DNA of 64,000 nt from Aeromicrobium sp. Root236 (GTDB lineage Bacteria > Actinomycetota > Actinomycetes > Propionibacteriales > Nocardioidaceae). Location: assembly GCF_001428805.1 (NCBI RefSeq), contig NZ_LMIS01000001.1, forward strand, positions 1,300,529 to 1,364,528, given 5' to 3'. Positions 39,869 to 48,509 of the stretch are shown here, piece after piece (within the stretch, counting starts at the first letter, position 1; every line of letters starts with the position of its first letter). A program made the position numbers and the translations under genes. The notes beneath the pieces were generated by a model. It was not told where the DNA came from and did no database searches. It saw nothing but the letters and a program-made list of their open reading frames with translations.

Positions 39869-41330
39869 AGCACCACCCTCGACAGCGACCCGCAACGGGG
39901 CGCTCGCACTCGCCGTGATCTGCGTCGCGCAGCTCATGGTCGTGCTCGACGCCACCGTCGTGAACGTCGCACTTCCCAGCATCCGCGACGATCTCAACTT
40001 CTCGCTCGACAACCTCACGTGGGTCGTCACCGCGTACTCCCTCGCCTTCGGCGGGCTCCTGTTGTTCGGCGGGCGCACGGGCGACCTGTTCGGCCGTCGA
40101 CGCATGTTCATGATCGGCATCGCGCTCTTCTCCGCGGCGTCGCTCCTCGGCGGGTTCGCCAACAGCGAGGCGATGCTGATCATCGCCCGCGCTGCCCAGG
40201 GTGCCGGCGGAGCGATCGCCGCTCCGACCGCCCTGGCCCTGCTGGCCACGACGTTCACCGAGCCGGCGGCCCGCGCTCGCGCGTTCGGCGTGTTCGCGGC
40301 GATGGCCGCATCGGGCGGCGCGCTCGGACTGCTGCTCGGCGGCGTGCTCACGGACTACGCCAGCTGGCGCTGGGCCCTGTTCATCAACGCCCCGATCGGT
40401 GCGATCGTGCTCTTCCTCGCCCCGCGCGTGCTCAACGAGTCGCAGGGCGCCGGCACCAAGCTCGACCTGCCGGGCGCGATCTCGGTGACCGCGGGCATGT
40501 CGACGCTGGTCTACGGCCTGACCAAGGCGGCCAGCGACGGCTGGGGCTCCACCACGACGGTCGTCACCCTCGCGATCGCGGCGGCCCTGCTGGTCGCGTT
40601 CGTGATCATCGAGCAGAACTCGACGCACCCGCTCATGCCGTTCCGGATCTTCGCCGACCGCAACCGCACCGGCGCCTACCTGATCATGCTGTTCCTCGCC
40701 GGCGCGCTCTTCACGACGTTCTACTTCCTCGCGCAGTACCAGCAGAACGTCCACGGCTGGAGCCCGTTCCACACCGGTGTCGGCTTCCTCCCGATGCCCG
40801 CGACGATCATGTTCATGTCGATCGTGGTGGTCCGGCGCCTCATCCCGACGATCGGCATCCGCCCGTTCCTCACGGTCGGCCCGATCCTCGCGATCCTGGC
40901 GATGATCTCGTTCACGCAGCTCGACGCCCACAGCAGCTACTGGCCGTTCCTGGGCTCGATCCTGCTGCTCGGCGTGGGCATGGGCTGCAGCTTCGTGCCC
41001 CTGACCATGACGGCGGTCAACGGCGTCGCTCCGCACGAGACGGGCCTCGCCTCGGCTCTGCTCAACACCGGCCAGCAGGTCGGCGGCGCCATCGGCCTCG
41101 CCGTCTTCGGCACGGTCTTCGCTCACGCCTCGGCCGATCGCGCTCGCGAGATCGGCGCCCAGGCGCGTACGGCCGCAGGTCAGTCCGACATCTTCGTCGC
41201 CGGACAGCACCACGCCTTCGAGGCGGCGATCGTCGTGACGGCCCTGGCGCTCATCGCGTCCTTGGCACTCATCCGGGTCAACAAGGTGGCCCCGCCGACT
41301 CCGGCAGCGGCCCCGGCCATGGCGGAGTAG
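39861..41330 (+). CDS. DHA2 family MFS drug exporter (14 TM)
   Basis: A 489-residue major-facilitator protein with about 14 hydrophobic helices. Motif A GRTGDLFGRRRMFM, the DHA2 motif C region GGALGLLLGGVLTDYASWRWALFINAPIG, and motif D1 LDATVVNVALPSI. These define the DHA2 (EmrB/QacA-like) proton-drug antiporters. Start ATG 39861 is inside the tetR end. A 14-bp terminator follows. Substrates probably hydrophobic or cationic drugs; not identified. Confidence 0.95.
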   Translation: MTEAPPSTATRNGALALAVICVAQLMVVLDATVVNVALPSIRDDLNFSLDNLTWVVTAYSLAFGGLLLFGGRTGDLFGRRRMFMIGIALFSAASLLGGFANSEAMLIIARAAQGAGGAIAAPTALALLATTFTEPAARARAFGVFAAMAASGGALGLLLGGVLTDYASWRWALFINAPIGAIVLFLAPRVLNESQGAGTKLDLPGAISVTAGMSTLVYGLTKAASDGWGSTTTVVTLAIAAALLVAFVIIEQNSTHPLMPFRIFADRNRTGAYLIMLFLAGALFTTFYFLAQYQQNVHGWSPFHTGVGFLPMPATIMFMSIVVVRRLIPTIGIRPFLTVGPILAILAMISFTQLDAHSSYWPFLGSILLLGVGMGCSFVPLTMTAVNGVAPHETGLASALLNTGQQVGGAIGLAVFGTVFAHASADRAREIGAQARTAAGQSDIFVAGQHHAFEAAIVVTALALIASLALIRVNKVAPPTPAAAPAMAE

Positions 41331-41343
41331 CCAGCGCTCGCTG

Positions 41344-41377
41344 ACAGCTGGGACCGGTTCTCTCCGGTCCCAGCTGT
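41344..41377 (+). terminator. Hairpin terminator after the MFS gene
   Basis: Perfect 14-bp stem ACAGCTGGGACCGG / CCGGTCCCAGCTGT with a 6-nt loop, followed by TGTCGATTT. It ends the tetR-MFS operon. Confidence 0.85.
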
Positions 41378-41514
41378 TGTCGATTTACGGGTCTTTGGGC
41401 GCGTCGGCATGCGGCTGGGTGCCATCCGCCTGGGTCAGCGTCCCGGTCATTTCGGGCTATTTCGACTCTCACGCATACGAATTACCGTCGACTCATCCGC
41501 ACTGAGGAAACAGA

Positions 41515-42036
41515 ATGACGACACATCGCTGGGCCCCCGCCGCCGCACTGGCTGCCGCCGCCCTCTCGTTGAGCGCGACAGCAGCCACGGCCGATGTTGC
41601 GCCTCCACCACCCTCCGCCGACTTCGCCGGCCATCTCGTCGCCGGTCCCGGCGCCACGACCGTCAAGATCCGCTACAGCTGCACCACGAGCGCGGATGCG
41701 CCGCTCTCGCACCTGTACGTCGGAGTCAAGCAGGGTCCGCACGTCAACACCGAGGAAGGCTCGACCAGCGCATCGGCCGACACGTTCTACAGCACGAACT
41801 GGAAGTCGGACGCCGGCCCGAACGCCTTGCGCTGCGACGGCGCTCGCCACACGCAGACGCTGGTCCTCAAGCCGCAGCCCGGGTTCGTCGCCAAGGTGCG
41901 CCGGCTGCACGCCGGCCCCGCGCTCGTCCAGATCTGCGTGTTCGACAACGTCACCGCGTTCGGCGAGGAGGGACCCGTCGACGGCGGGTTCGCCTTCTCG
42001 TACACGATGGAGCGCGTCCGCAGCGGCCATCGATGA
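41515..42036 (+). CDS. Secreted protein of unknown function
   Basis: A 173-residue protein with a Sec signal peptide (TTHRWAPAAALAAAALSL, cut near ATA-DVAPP at residue ~27). The mature part has a beta-rich look with strands TVKIRYSCTT, HLYVGVKQG, LVLKPQPG and VQICVFDNV, and three Cys (two likely form a disulfide). GAGGAAACAG precedes the ATG. No family recognised; orphan monocistronic gene after a 180-nt non-coding leader in which I see no other feature. Confidence 0.72.
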   Translation: MTTHRWAPAAALAAAALSLSATAATADVAPPPPSADFAGHLVAGPGATTVKIRYSCTTSADAPLSHLYVGVKQGPHVNTEEGSTSASADTFYSTNWKSDAGPNALRCDGARHTQTLVLKPQPGFVAKVRRLHAGPALVQICVFDNVTAFGEEGPVDGGFAFSYTMERVRSGHR

Positions 42037-42094
42037 GGGTCTCGGCCGGTCCAGCCCGGAACGGCCCATCCCGTAGGACTAGTCGGCATCGTCA

Positions 42095-43279
42095 CTAGGA
42101 CTGTCGAGCGAAGGCGCGGATGTCGGCGACCAGCAGGTCCGGCTCCTCGAGCGCCACGAAGTGCCCACCGCGGGGGAGGACCGACCACCGGGGGTGGTGG
42201 TACTGGCGGTCAGCGATTGACCGGGGCGGCGTGCCTCCGATCTCGTCCCGGCTGGCATAGACCGACAGCGGGGCGGACCGCATCGCTCGTGTGGGTCGAG
42301 GCCCCGGCGGCAGGTCGTGGGCGTAGTAGTGAAGCACGGACGACCCGAACGAACCGGTCGTCCAGTACAGCGTGAGCAGCGAGAGCAGGTCGGTGCGCGT
42401 GGCCGGCGACGTCAGGTCGAGCGTGCTCCAGTCGTGCCACTTCTCCGAGACCCACGCGGCGAGGGCCAGCGGCGAGTCCGCGCAGGCGAGTGCCACGGTG
42501 AGCGGCTTGGTGCCCTGCAGGTGGTGGTACGCCCCCTCGGACTCGGACCACTCGGCCATACGTCGGAGCCAGCTCTCCTCCTCCTCGCTGAGGGTGCCGT
42601 CGTGAACCCCCGGCGTACGTGTGGGGGTCAAGGCGTTGGTGCTCACATGGGCGCCGAGCACAGCATCGTGGTGCCGGACGGCGAGCCATGCGGTCACCCG
42701 AGCACCGATGTCCGTGCCGGAGGCCCAGAACGAGTCGTAGCCGAGAGAGGACATCAGGCTCCGCCACCGGTCCGCGATGGACGCCGCAGTCAGCTCCGGA
42801 ATGCTCTCGAGCGCGTCCGAGTAGGCGAAGCCCGGCATCGACGGCACCACGACGTGGAAGGCGTCCTCCCGGCGGCCGCCGTGCTCCTCGGGCCGGGTGA
42901 GCCGGTCCAGCAGCGGCACCATCTCGAGGAAGGAGCTCGGCCAGCCGTGCGTGATGATGATGGGCCGGGCCTCCGGGTGCGGGCTGCGCGCGTGCAGGAA
43001 ATGGGTCCAGGCACCCTCGATGCGTACGCGGAAGTGCGGCAGTGCCTGGAGCCGCGTGCGGTGGTCGTCGAAGTCGAACTCCGTCGCCCAGGAGTGCACC
43101 AGGTCGCTCGCGAAGGAGACCGGCGTGCCCATCGCCCAGTCGTCGAATGCTCGTACGGCGGGGAGCTTCACGTGCCGGAGCCGCGCGACCAGGTCGTCGA
43201 CGACGTCGTCGTCCACCACGGGCCGGAACTCCTCCACATCGGTCGACGGAAGCTTCCGGTCCTCGGCATCACGGCTCAC
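42095..43279 (-). CDS. Epoxide hydrolase, EHN-type (second copy)
   Basis: A 394-residue alpha/beta hydrolase starting at GTG 43279. The EHN N-terminal domain includes VARLRHVKLPAV; the oxyanion motif is HGWPSS, the nucleophile is in SGTDIGARVTAW (Asp near 189), and RGGHFVALEEPD holds the catalytic His. Compared with its upstream neighbour, the residue after the nucleophile Asp is Ile instead of Trp. GTGA overlap with that gene shows coupling. Epoxide opening to diols; probably a duplication of the neighbour with changed specificity. Confidence 0.9.
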   Translation of the reverse strand: MSRDAEDRKLPSTDVEEFRPVVDDDVVDDLVARLRHVKLPAVRAFDDWAMGTPVSFASDLVHSWATEFDFDDHRTRLQALPHFRVRIEGAWTHFLHARSPHPEARPIIITHGWPSSFLEMVPLLDRLTRPEEHGGRREDAFHVVVPSMPGFAYSDALESIPELTAASIADRWRSLMSSLGYDSFWASGTDIGARVTAWLAVRHHDAVLGAHVSTNALTPTRTPGVHDGTLSEEEESWLRRMAEWSESEGAYHHLQGTKPLTVALACADSPLALAAWVSEKWHDWSTLDLTSPATRTDLLSLLTLYWTTGSFGSSVLHYYAHDLPPGPRPTRAMRSAPLSVYASRDEIGGTPPRSIADRQYHHPRWSVLPRGGHFVALEEPDLLVADIRAFARQS

Positions 43280-44466
43280 GGGTTGTCCTTTCGTCGATCG
43301 GCGAAGGCGGCACGGATCTCGCGGATCATCAGCTCCGGCCGCTCCCAGGCGGCGAAGTGACCGCCTCGCGCGGGCTCGTTCCAGTGCGTGATGTTCACGA
43401 ATCTCTTCTCCGCCCAACGCCTGGACGGGCGGGGCGCCTCGCCCGGGAAGATCGACGCGGCGGTCGGGACGGCGACCCGATCGCCGGCGCCGCTGGCGAA
43501 CCAGTCGTCGTCGGAGCTGGTGAACCAGCGCCGCACCTCCTTGAAGCTCTCCCAGTAGAGCCGCGCCGACGATGCGCCGGCCCGGTTGAGCCAGTAGAAC
43601 ATGACGTTGTCGAGGATCTGGTCCTTCGACAGGACCGAGTAGACGTCACCCTCGTGGTCGGTCCAGTCGACGATCTTCTCGGCGATCCAGGCCAGCAGCC
43701 CGACCGGCGAGTCGACCAGCCCGTACCCCAGGGTCTGCGGCTTGGTGGAGTGCTGGACCGCATAGCCTTCCTCCCACTCGCCACCGTTCATCTCGTCGAT
43801 GACCGAAGCCTCGGCGTCGGTGAGGTCGTCGAACGTCTCGGGGTCGGGCGGCACCAGTGGCGGGACCACATGGATCCCGATGACACGATCGGTCGCCCGC
43901 TGGGCGAGCCTGGTGGTGACGCTGGTGCCCCAGTCGCTCCCCTGGGCCGCGAACCGCTCGTAGCCGAGCGCAGCCATGATCTCCGCCCAGGCGTCCGCGA
44001 TGCGGTCGATGCCCCATCCGGGCTCGGCTGGCTTGCCGCTGAATCCGTAGCCAGGAAGGCTCGGCAGGACGACGTGGAAGGCGTCGGTCGCGGCTCCCCC
44101 GTGGGACGTGGGATCCACCAAGGGGTCGATCAACGCCTCGAACTCCACGACCGATCCCGGCCAGCCGTGCGTCATGACGAGTGGGATGGCCTCGGGATGG
44201 CGGGACTCGACGTGCAGCAGGTGGATGTCGACGTCCTGCACGCTCGCGACGAGCTGGGCGCGGGTGTTGAGACGGCGTTCGGTCTCGCGCCAGTCGTACC
44301 GTTCCAGCCAGTGCGCCGTGAGGTCCCGGACGAAGTCGAGCGGTACGCCCTGCGACCAGTCGCCCACCGGCTCGGGGTCCGGCCACCGAGTGTCGGCCAG
44401 CCGGCGCCGCAGATCCTCCAGCTCGGCGTCGGGGACGTCGATCGTGAAGCTCCTCAACGTTGCCAT
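43276..44466 (-). CDS. Epoxide hydrolase, EHN-type (first copy)
   Basis: A 396-residue epoxide hydrolase. EHN domain at residues ~4-110 (PDAELEDLRRRLADTRWPDPE is the family hallmark), oxyanion motif HGWPGS, nucleophile Asp near 177 in QGSDWGTSV, catalytic His in RGGHFAAWERPE. It converts epoxides to vicinal diols by an alkyl-enzyme intermediate. ATG 44466 has AAGGA upstream. Third gene in the direction azoreductase-SMR-EH-EH, 91 nt after SMR. An electrophile detoxification role fits. Confidence 0.93.
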   Translation of the reverse strand: MATLRSFTIDVPDAELEDLRRRLADTRWPDPEPVGDWSQGVPLDFVRDLTAHWLERYDWRETERRLNTRAQLVASVQDVDIHLLHVESRHPEAIPLVMTHGWPGSVVEFEALIDPLVDPTSHGGAATDAFHVVLPSLPGYGFSGKPAEPGWGIDRIADAWAEIMAALGYERFAAQGSDWGTSVTTRLAQRATDRVIGIHVVPPLVPPDPETFDDLTDAEASVIDEMNGGEWEEGYAVQHSTKPQTLGYGLVDSPVGLLAWIAEKIVDWTDHEGDVYSVLSKDQILDNVMFYWLNRAGASSARLYWESFKEVRRWFTSSDDDWFASGAGDRVAVPTAASIFPGEAPRPSRRWAEKRFVNITHWNEPARGGHFAAWERPELMIREIRAAFADRRKDNP

Positions 44467-44557
44467 GTGTTCATCCTTCACCTGGTCGGTCAGCACCGCC
44501 GGCGTGCCCCGTCACGTCCGCATCATTCGTCGGTGCCGCCCACTGACGGCGCGGCGG

Positions 44558-44887
44558 TCATTGAGCACCGGAGTCAGTCAACCGGGCCAGGAGCACGCCG
44601 ACGACGATCAGCGAGAGGGCGCCGAGTCGAGCCGGGGTGACCGGGTCATGGCTGCGGACGATTCCCAGTCCGATCGCGCCGGTCGCACCGATGCCGGTGA
44701 ACACGGCGTACGCGGTGCCGACCGGCACCGACCTCATGGCGAGCGTCAGGACGTACACCGAGGAGGCGCCGAGGACGAAGCACACCACCGTGGGCCAGGG
44801 AGCGGTGAAGTTCTGCGTCGGTCGGATGCTCTGCGACCACGCGATCTCCAGGAGTCCGGCGAGCAGGAGCCACCACCAGCCCGTCAC
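44558..44887 (-). CDS. SMR family multidrug efflux protein
   Basis: A 109-residue small multidrug resistance protein with four helices. The essential Glu14 lies in LLLAGLLEIAWS; other marks are SVPVGTAYAVFTGIGATGA and the C-terminal helix SLIVVGVLLARL. The homodimer or heterodimer exports cationic drugs by proton antiport. Start overlaps the azoreductase stop by 4 nt (ATGA). The context with azoreductase and epoxide hydrolases suggests export of aromatic or quaternary compounds. Confidence 0.93.
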   Translation of the reverse strand: MTGWWWLLLAGLLEIAWSQSIRPTQNFTAPWPTVVCFVLGASSVYVLTLAMRSVPVGTAYAVFTGIGATGAIGLGIVRSHDPVTPARLGALSLIVVGVLLARLTDSGAQ

Positions 44888-45543
44888 GGTCGCCCACCAG
44901 CCATGACTCGCGCGACGTCGCGAGCCGCCTCGATCGTCTCCGCCACCGACTGCTCGTGCTCGGCCAATCGCTCGCGCAGGTGCGGATCCACGCGCGCGTT
45001 GGCCAGCTCGGCGACGATGAACGTGGCATCGCTGACCGCGAAGTGCCCGGCGAAGAAGTCGCGCAGGTAGGACACCTGGTGGTCGAACGGGGCGCGCGGC
45101 GCGCCGGGTCGATAGTCACCGCCGCGGGCCCCCACCACCACGAGCCTCCGGTCGGCGAGCGACATCCTTGGAAAGGTGACCTGGTCGATCCACGCCTTGA
45201 GGGCCGACGGGACGGAGAAGTTGTACATCGGGGTTCCGATGAGGATGACGTCAGCGGCGATGACCTCATCGAGCAACGGCTGCACCACCGACCACGCCTT
45301 GAGCTGTGCGGGCGTACGCGCCCCCTCGTGGAGGCGATGAAGGTCGGTGATGCCCTCGCACATTAACGTGTCGCAGATCTCGGTCCACGCGGCGTCGATG
45401 TGCGGCACGGGATCCCGCGAGAGGTCGCGGTGGACGTACGACGTGGTCGGGTCGGACTCCCGGTACGCAGCGGCGAACTCGGCGCCCAGCTCCCGGGAGA
45501 CGGACTGGGGGCGCGCGCTCGCATCGAGGTGGAGCAGGTTCAT
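44884..45543 (-). CDS. FMN-dependent NAD(P)H azoreductase/quinone reductase
   Basis: A 219-residue flavodoxin-fold protein similar to AzoR: LLHLDASARPQSVSREL (FMN phosphate loop), LIGTPMYNFSVPSALKAWIDQV, and VVVGARGGDY. It carries out two-electron reduction of azo dyes and quinones. Start ATG 45543 with CTTAAATGGACG around it: the nearest operator is only 15 nt upstream. First gene of the four-gene detox operon and divergent from tetR. Confidence 0.93.
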   Translation of the reverse strand: MNLLHLDASARPQSVSRELGAEFAAAYRESDPTTSYVHRDLSRDPVPHIDAAWTEICDTLMCEGITDLHRLHEGARTPAQLKAWSVVQPLLDEVIAADVILIGTPMYNFSVPSALKAWIDQVTFPRMSLADRRLVVVGARGGDYRPGAPRAPFDHQVSYLRDFFAGHFAVSDATFIVAELANARVDPHLRERLAEHEQSVAETIEAARDVARVMAGGRP

Positions 45544-45557
45544 GGGTCTCCTTAAAT

Positions 45558-45600
45558 GGACGGTACGTCCGAATGCTATTCCCATCAGGACGCTCCGTCC
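45558..45600. promoter_or_regulatory. Twin TetR operators of the detoxification operon
   Basis: Two identical inverted repeats GGACG-N3-CGTCC at 45558-45570 and 45588-45600, centres 30 nt apart (three helical turns), between the azoreductase gene and tetR. This arrangement suits two TetR dimers on one face of the DNA. Confidence 0.85.
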
Positions 45601-45618
45601 ACTTGGTAGGGTGCCGAC

Positions 45619-46206
45619 GTGCCCACATCTCCCGACGTTCCCCGCGCCGACGAGCCCCCGCCCCTGCGCGTCGACGCACAGCGCAACCGCGCGCGCGTCC
45701 TCGCGGCGGCCGAAGCCCTGTTCGCGGAGCGGGATCCTCGAACCGTCACGATGGAGGACGTCGCCCGTCGCGCGGAGGTCGGCAAGGGGACGCTCTATCG
45801 CCGCTTCCCCTCGATCGGCGAGCTGGCCGAAGCGCTCCTCGATGAGCACGAACGAGTCCTCCAGGGCCGCATCATCAGCGGTCCACCGCCGCTGGGCCCG
45901 GGCTCGCCGCCCGCCGAACGGCTGGCGGCGTTCTACGACGGCATGGTCGCCCTCCTCGAGCAGCACGCCCACCTCGTCCTCGGCTCAGAGATCGGGGGGG
46001 CTCGCTTCACCACGGGTGCGTTCCGGTTCTGGCGCCTGCACGTGTCGAACCTCGTCGATGAAGCCGGCGTGGAGGACCCTTTCCTCCCTGACGCGATCCT
46101 CGCGCCTCTGGCGCCCGACGTGTTCCTCCACGCCAGGGCCGCCGGGCTCACCGCCGAGCAGATCGCCGAGTCGCTCCGGAGCGTGGCGGCGCGACTGCTG
46201 GGGTAG
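45619..46206 (+). CDS. TetR family regulator of the azoreductase operon
   Basis: A 195-residue TetR protein from GTG 45619; TAGGGT (45607-45612) is 6 nt upstream (leaderless). Helix-turn-helix PRTVTMEDVARRAEVGKGTLYRRFPSIGELAEAL at ~41-75. The pair of GGACGNNNCGTCC operators overlaps its promoter region, so it represses itself and the divergent azoreductase-SMR-EH-EH operon. Inducer is probably a quinone or azo compound (inference). Confidence 0.94.
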   Translation: MPTSPDVPRADEPPPLRVDAQRNRARVLAAAEALFAERDPRTVTMEDVARRAEVGKGTLYRRFPSIGELAEALLDEHERVLQGRIISGPPPLGPGSPPAERLAAFYDGMVALLEQHAHLVLGSEIGGARFTTGAFRFWRLHVSNLVDEAGVEDPFLPDAILAPLAPDVFLHARAAGLTAEQIAESLRSVAARLLG

Positions 46207-46313
46207 GCCGCCCGTGAATCATGTTGGCGGCAGCATGACCACCCAGCTCGCCTGTCAGCGCTGACTCAAAGACCGCGAGACGTTGGTCCTGGCCGCCTCC
46301 AGCAGCTGTCCGC

Positions 46314-46333
46314 CGTACTCCTCGAGGAGTACG
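46314..46333. promoter_or_regulatory. 20-bp perfect palindrome upstream of the MMPL gene
   Basis: CGTACTCCTC-GAGGAGTACG, an uninterrupted palindrome 58 nt before the MMPL start, in the 185-nt gap after tetR. Possibly an operator for the response regulator encoded in the same operon. Nothing else clear is seen in the gap. Confidence 0.6.
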
Positions 46334-46391
46334 CCGAAGTGCCTACCGTGGCCAGACGCGTCGCCCCTCCAGGGCTGACAGCGTGATTGTC

Positions 46392-48506
46392 ATGACCACT
46401 GACCTGAGAGCACCGGACCACAGCGGTGCCGATCCAAGACCGAAGAGATCCCGTACCAAGACCCTGCTGCCCTGGCTGATGGTGGCCGTGTGGGTCGGGC
46501 TGGTGGTGGGCGGTCTCTCGCTCGCCGGCAAGCTCGACTCCGTGACCCGCGATGGCCAGGCCGACTACCTGCCGGCCAGCGCCCAGTCGACCAAGGTGCT
46601 CCAGGCCGAGGCCGATCTCCCCGGCGGCGAGAACGGCCTGCTGGTGGTCGTGTCCGAACGACCCGGGGGCCTCCGACCGGGCGACCGGGACGCGGTCGTA
46701 CGTGGTCAGTCCGCGCTGGCGGATCGTTTCGGCGCCGATGCCGGCGCACCGTCCGAGATCGTTCGGTCCGACGACGGGACGGCCCTGATGTACACGCTGT
46801 CGCTCGAGGGTGATGCGGTCGCCGAGGAGGCCGACGCCACCACTGACGCGCGTCAGGTGCTCGCCGACCAGCCCGACGGTCTGGACGTGTACGTCACCGG
46901 TCCGACCGCACTCGGGGCCGACATGGACGAGGTCTTCGACGCCGTGGACTCGAGACTGCTGCTCGCCACGGCCGTCGTGGTCGCGCTCCTGCTGATCCTG
47001 ACGTACCGCAGCCCGCTGCTGTGGCTGGTCCCACTCGCCTCGGTCGGGGTCGCGGCGATCACGTCGATGGGTGCCGTCTACGCACTGACACAAGTCTTCG
47101 GTTTCACCATCACGAGCATGAGCTCGGCGCTGCTGATCGTCCTGGTCTTCGGCGCGGGCACCGACTACGCCTTGCTCCTCGTGTCTCGCTACCGAGAAGA
47201 GCTGCACCGCCACGAGCGAGCGATCGACGCCATGCTGGCGGCACTGCGCGCCGCAGGTCCGGCCATCCTCGCGTCCGCGGCGACCGTGGTCGCCGGCCTG
47301 TTGTGCCTGCTGGCCGCAGACCTCAACAGCATCAGCAGTCTCGGACCGGTCGGTGCCGCGGGCATCGGGGCCGCATTGCTCGTCATGCTGACGCTCTTCC
47401 CGGCCCTGCTGGTGTTGCTCGGCCGCCGCATCTTCTGGCCGTTCGTGCCGCGACTCGGTGCTGATGTACGCGTCTCCGCGTCGCGATGGGCTCGGCTCGG
47501 CGAGCTGGTCGCCCGTCGCCGCCTCGTCGGCTGGGTCGTGCCGCTGGTGGTCCTGTGCGGTCTCGCGCTGGGCACCGTTGGCGTCAACAGCGCCCTTCCC
47601 CAGCTCGACCAGTTCGCCCGTTCGACACCCGAGTCGGTGACCGGGGCGAAGCTGATCGACGCGCGCTACCCCGATCAGGGCGGTCAGCCGCTGACCGTGA
47701 TGAGCCGTCCGGACCACAGCCGTGACGTCCTGGCGGCCGTCGAACGTACGCCAGGGGTGGACAGCGCCAAGATCGGCCGGGCCAGCGACGACTGGGTGGA
47801 GATCTCGGCGACCCCGGTCAACTCGCCAGAGAGCGCGGGTGAGACGGCAACGATCAAGCAACTTCGGACGAACCTACGAGAGGTCGCGGGTGGGGACGCG
47901 CTGGTGGGCGGTCCGAGTGCCGAGAAGCTCGACGAGGCCGAGACCAACCAGAGCGACCGCAATCTGGTGATGCCACTGATCCTGCTGGTCGTGCTCGCCA
48001 TCCTCGGGTTGCTGCTACGGGCCGTCGTGGCTCCGCTGGTGCTGGTCGCCACCGTCGTGGTGTCGTACTTCGGAGCCCTTGGACTGTGCAACCTGATCTT
48101 CGACCACGTGCTCGGGTTCGCGGGGCTGGAGTCGTCAGTGCCCCTGATCGGGTTCCTCTTCCTGGTCGCGCTCGGTGTCGACTACAACATCTTCTTGATG
48201 ACCCGGGTGCGGGAGGAGGCCGTCCGGCACGGCACTGTCGAGGGCACGAAGCATGGTCTCGCGACGACCGGTGGCGTGATCACCTCGGCAGGCGTCGTGC
48301 TGGCGGCGACGTTCGCGGTGCTCGCCTCGCTGCCGCTCGTCATGCTCGTCGAGATCGGGATCCTGGTGGCTGTCGGGGTGCTCATCGACACCTTGCTGGT
48401 GCGGTCCGTCGTGGTTCCAGCGCTGACGATGTCGCTGAGTTCGCGGATATGGTGGCCCAGCAAGCTCTGGCGTGCAGAACAGGACCGGGCCGATGACCGT
48501 GGGTGA
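46392..48506 (+). CDS. MMPL/RND family transporter
   Basis: A 704-residue MMPL protein with the doubled RND layout: TM1 near 25-45, a periplasmic domain, TM2-6 (~190-345), TM7 near 385, a second periplasmic domain, TM8-12 (~530-690). Motif 2 GTDYALLLVSRYREEL and its repeat GVDYNIFLMTRVREEA carry the proton-relay Asp-Tyr pairs. MMPL proteins export lipids or drugs. It is followed after 3 nt by a histidine kinase, so a self-contained sensor-pump operon is likely. Confidence 0.94.
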   Translation: MTTDLRAPDHSGADPRPKRSRTKTLLPWLMVAVWVGLVVGGLSLAGKLDSVTRDGQADYLPASAQSTKVLQAEADLPGGENGLLVVVSERPGGLRPGDRDAVVRGQSALADRFGADAGAPSEIVRSDDGTALMYTLSLEGDAVAEEADATTDARQVLADQPDGLDVYVTGPTALGADMDEVFDAVDSRLLLATAVVVALLLILTYRSPLLWLVPLASVGVAAITSMGAVYALTQVFGFTITSMSSALLIVLVFGAGTDYALLLVSRYREELHRHERAIDAMLAALRAAGPAILASAATVVAGLLCLLAADLNSISSLGPVGAAGIGAALLVMLTLFPALLVLLGRRIFWPFVPRLGADVRVSASRWARLGELVARRRLVGWVVPLVVLCGLALGTVGVNSALPQLDQFARSTPESVTGAKLIDARYPDQGGQPLTVMSRPDHSRDVLAAVERTPGVDSAKIGRASDDWVEISATPVNSPESAGETATIKQLRTNLREVAGGDALVGGPSAEKLDEAETNQSDRNLVMPLILLVVLAILGLLLRAVVAPLVLVATVVVSYFGALGLCNLIFDHVLGFAGLESSVPLIGFLFLVALGVDYNIFLMTRVREEAVRHGTVEGTKHGLATTGGVITSAGVVLAATFAVLASLPLVMLVEIGILVAVGVLIDTLLVRSVVVPALTMSLSSRIWWPSKLWRAEQDRADDRG

Positions 48507-48509
48507 ACG

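Noticed and set aside
46235..46264. Nine-codon frame MTTQLACQR before the MMPL gene as leader peptide
   Set aside because: No ribosome binding site and no attenuator hairpin; likely chance.
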